Assembly: GCA_029960865.1 (NCBI GenBank) | Contig: JASBVX010000072.1 | Span: 1-6,895, forward strand | Origin: Bacillota bacterium | GTDB taxonomy: Bacteria > Bacillota > Sulfobacillia > RBS10-35 | Reading direction: 5' to 3' | Length of the DNA stretch: 6,895 nt | Part shown: positions 6,407-6,895 of the stretch, one piece after another | Numbering within the stretch: the stretch's first letter is position 1 | Layout: each line of letters opens with the position of its first letter | Made by a program: the position numbers and the translations under genes | Notes under the pieces: generated by a model | The model's database searches: none | What the model was told of the DNA's origin: nothing | What the model saw: only the letters and a program-made list of their open reading frames with translations

Positions 6407-6607
6407 CGCCGGGCAACCATAGGCTCACACGGCCGGCTCCATGGGAGCGCCCTCTCGCCAACCGTTTCCGGCCCCACTCCAGCCGGTGATCCCGGCACCA
6501 GCAACCATCAACATGCCCATGACCTGACCGCCGACCACCACCGCGTAGAGCCGCAGCCTGACATCGCTAACTCACACAGGCTGCTAGGGACGAGGTCCTC
6601 CTTTCTC

Positions 6608-6627
6608 CCCTTCGCCCTTCGCCCTTC
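6608..6627. repeat. Short tandem repeat of CCCTTCG
   Basis: The 7-base unit CCCTTCG occurs twice in tandem, followed by a partial third copy (CCCTTC). It lies between the unassigned intergenic sequence and the permease terminator. It is a small simple repeat with no evident function. Confidence 0.6.
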
Positions 6628-6656
6628 ACATACTTTATGGAGACGAGGTGAAAAGG

Positions 6657-6683
6657 GAAAAGGGGGAAACGCCCCCCTTTTTC
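6657..6683 (-). terminator. Probable intrinsic terminator of the permease gene
   Basis: AAAAGGGGG (6658-6666) pairs with CCCCCTTTT (6673-6681) across a 6-base loop, giving a 9-pair hairpin. Read on the - strand, it begins about 27 bases after the permease stop, and the strand continues into a T-rich tail (TTTTCCCTTTT). On the + strand a TTTTTCTT run follows the stem, so it may work in both directions. Confidence 0.65.
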
Positions 6684-6709
6684 TTCCTCCCGTCGTCCTT
6701 CGCTTCTTT

Positions 6710-6895
6710 TCAGTACTGCCCGATCAGCCCCTGGCGCCGCGCCAAGGCCTCCTGCCGACCAAAGAAAACCCAGCCAAGGATGAAATAGAGCAAACTGAGG
6801 CCTGTGGCCAGGGCAAGGGATGTCCAGCGGAATTGCCAGAGGGTGAGACCCTTGGTCATGGCTTCCCGGATGAGACAGGAGGGGGCAGAGAGGGG
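6710..6895 (-). CDS. Probable ABC-2 type transporter permease, C-terminal fragment
   Basis: Sixty-one codons plus a TGA stop (6710-6712), open to the window edge, so the start and most of the protein lie beyond base 6895. The visible part has a short amphipathic stretch (Leu-Ile-Arg-Glu-Ala, about fragment residues 8-12). A hydrophobic membrane segment follows (about 25-45, rich in Leu, Ala, Phe and Trp), then a short basic tail beginning Phe-Phe-Gly-Arg-Gln-Glu-Ala. That layout, a last transmembrane helix followed by a short charged cytoplasmic tail, is how ABC-2 permeases (DrrB or polysaccharide/drug exporters) end. The same pattern could belong to another polytopic membrane protein. It has no visible functional link to the cas operon: it is on the opposite strand and has its own terminator. 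Confidence 0.6.
   Translation of the reverse strand, partial: PLSAPSCLIREAMTKGLTLWQFRWTSLALATGLSLLYFILGWVFFGRQEALARRQGLIGQY

Larger units (their letters stand above)
6051..6709. other. Long intergenic stretch without a recognised gene or CRISPR array
   Basis: About 660 bases separate the start of the exonuclease gene from the stop of the - strand permease. The + strand has open frames of 60-75 codons (for example from 6198 and from 6304), but their translations are Pro/Arg/Ser-rich, lack ribosome sites and resemble no family I know. I find no repeated 28-29 base unit with 32-33 base spacers, no I-E-like hairpin repeat, and no tRNA- or rRNA-like segment. It must contain the promoter of the exonuclease gene, since that gene starts here. 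An AT-rich TATATT on the - strand (6112-6107) is a possible -10 element, but I cannot find a convincing -35 partner. Small inverted and tandem repeats and the permease terminator are listed separately. Confidence 0.6.

Noticed and set aside
6304..6489. A 61-codon + strand open frame in the intergenic region
   Set aside because: Pro/Arg-rich product, no ribosome site before its ATG, no familiar motif, and it runs through the inverted repeat at 6381-6406.

Overview
The window holds the effector and adaptation genes of a type I-E (Cascade, E. coli-type) CRISPR-Cas locus on the + strand. A DEDDh-family 3'-5' exonuclease gene follows on the - strand. After it come about 660 bases with no recognisable gene, and then the 3' end of a probable ABC-2 transporter permease, also on the - strand. 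The DNA is GC-rich, with strong AAGGAGG-type ribosome sites and tightly packed genes, so it is bacterial. The Cas proteins look like the proteobacterial/actinobacterial branch of I-E rather than the enteric branch, but I cannot name the organism.

Layout: bases 1-5103 carry, in the standard I-E order, the 3' half of cas8e (cse1/casA), then cse2 (casB), cas7e (casC), cas5e (casD), cas6e (casE), cas1e and cas2e. cas8e/cse2 overlap by 23 bases. cse2/cas7e are separated by 25 bases. cas7e/cas5e, cas5e/cas6e and cas6e/cas1e each overlap by four bases (ATGA), which indicates one translationally coupled operon. cas3 and the 5' half of cas8e would lie before base 1. No CRISPR array is visible.

How the genes work together: Cas6e cuts the CRISPR transcript and stays on the crRNA. 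Cas5e holds the 5' handle, a Cas7e filament covers the spacer, Cse2 bridges the filament, and Cas8e reads the PAM and would recruit the missing Cas3. Cas1-Cas2 captures and integrates new spacers. The convergent exonuclease (5082-6050) overlaps the 3' end of cas2 by 22 bases. It has all the DEDDh catalytic residues, so it is a candidate prespacer-trimming nuclease. That link is inferred from position and from known Cas2-DnaQ fusions.

Two points deserve attention. First, cas1 appears to carry a one-base deletion near 4730. Restoring it brings back a conserved Lys-Leu-Ile-Pro motif and makes cas1 end in another ATGA overlap with an ATG of cas2, so this is either a real C-terminal truncation or a sequence error. 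Second, the exonuclease has an unusual N-terminal extension and an unassigned C-terminal region of about 95 residues.
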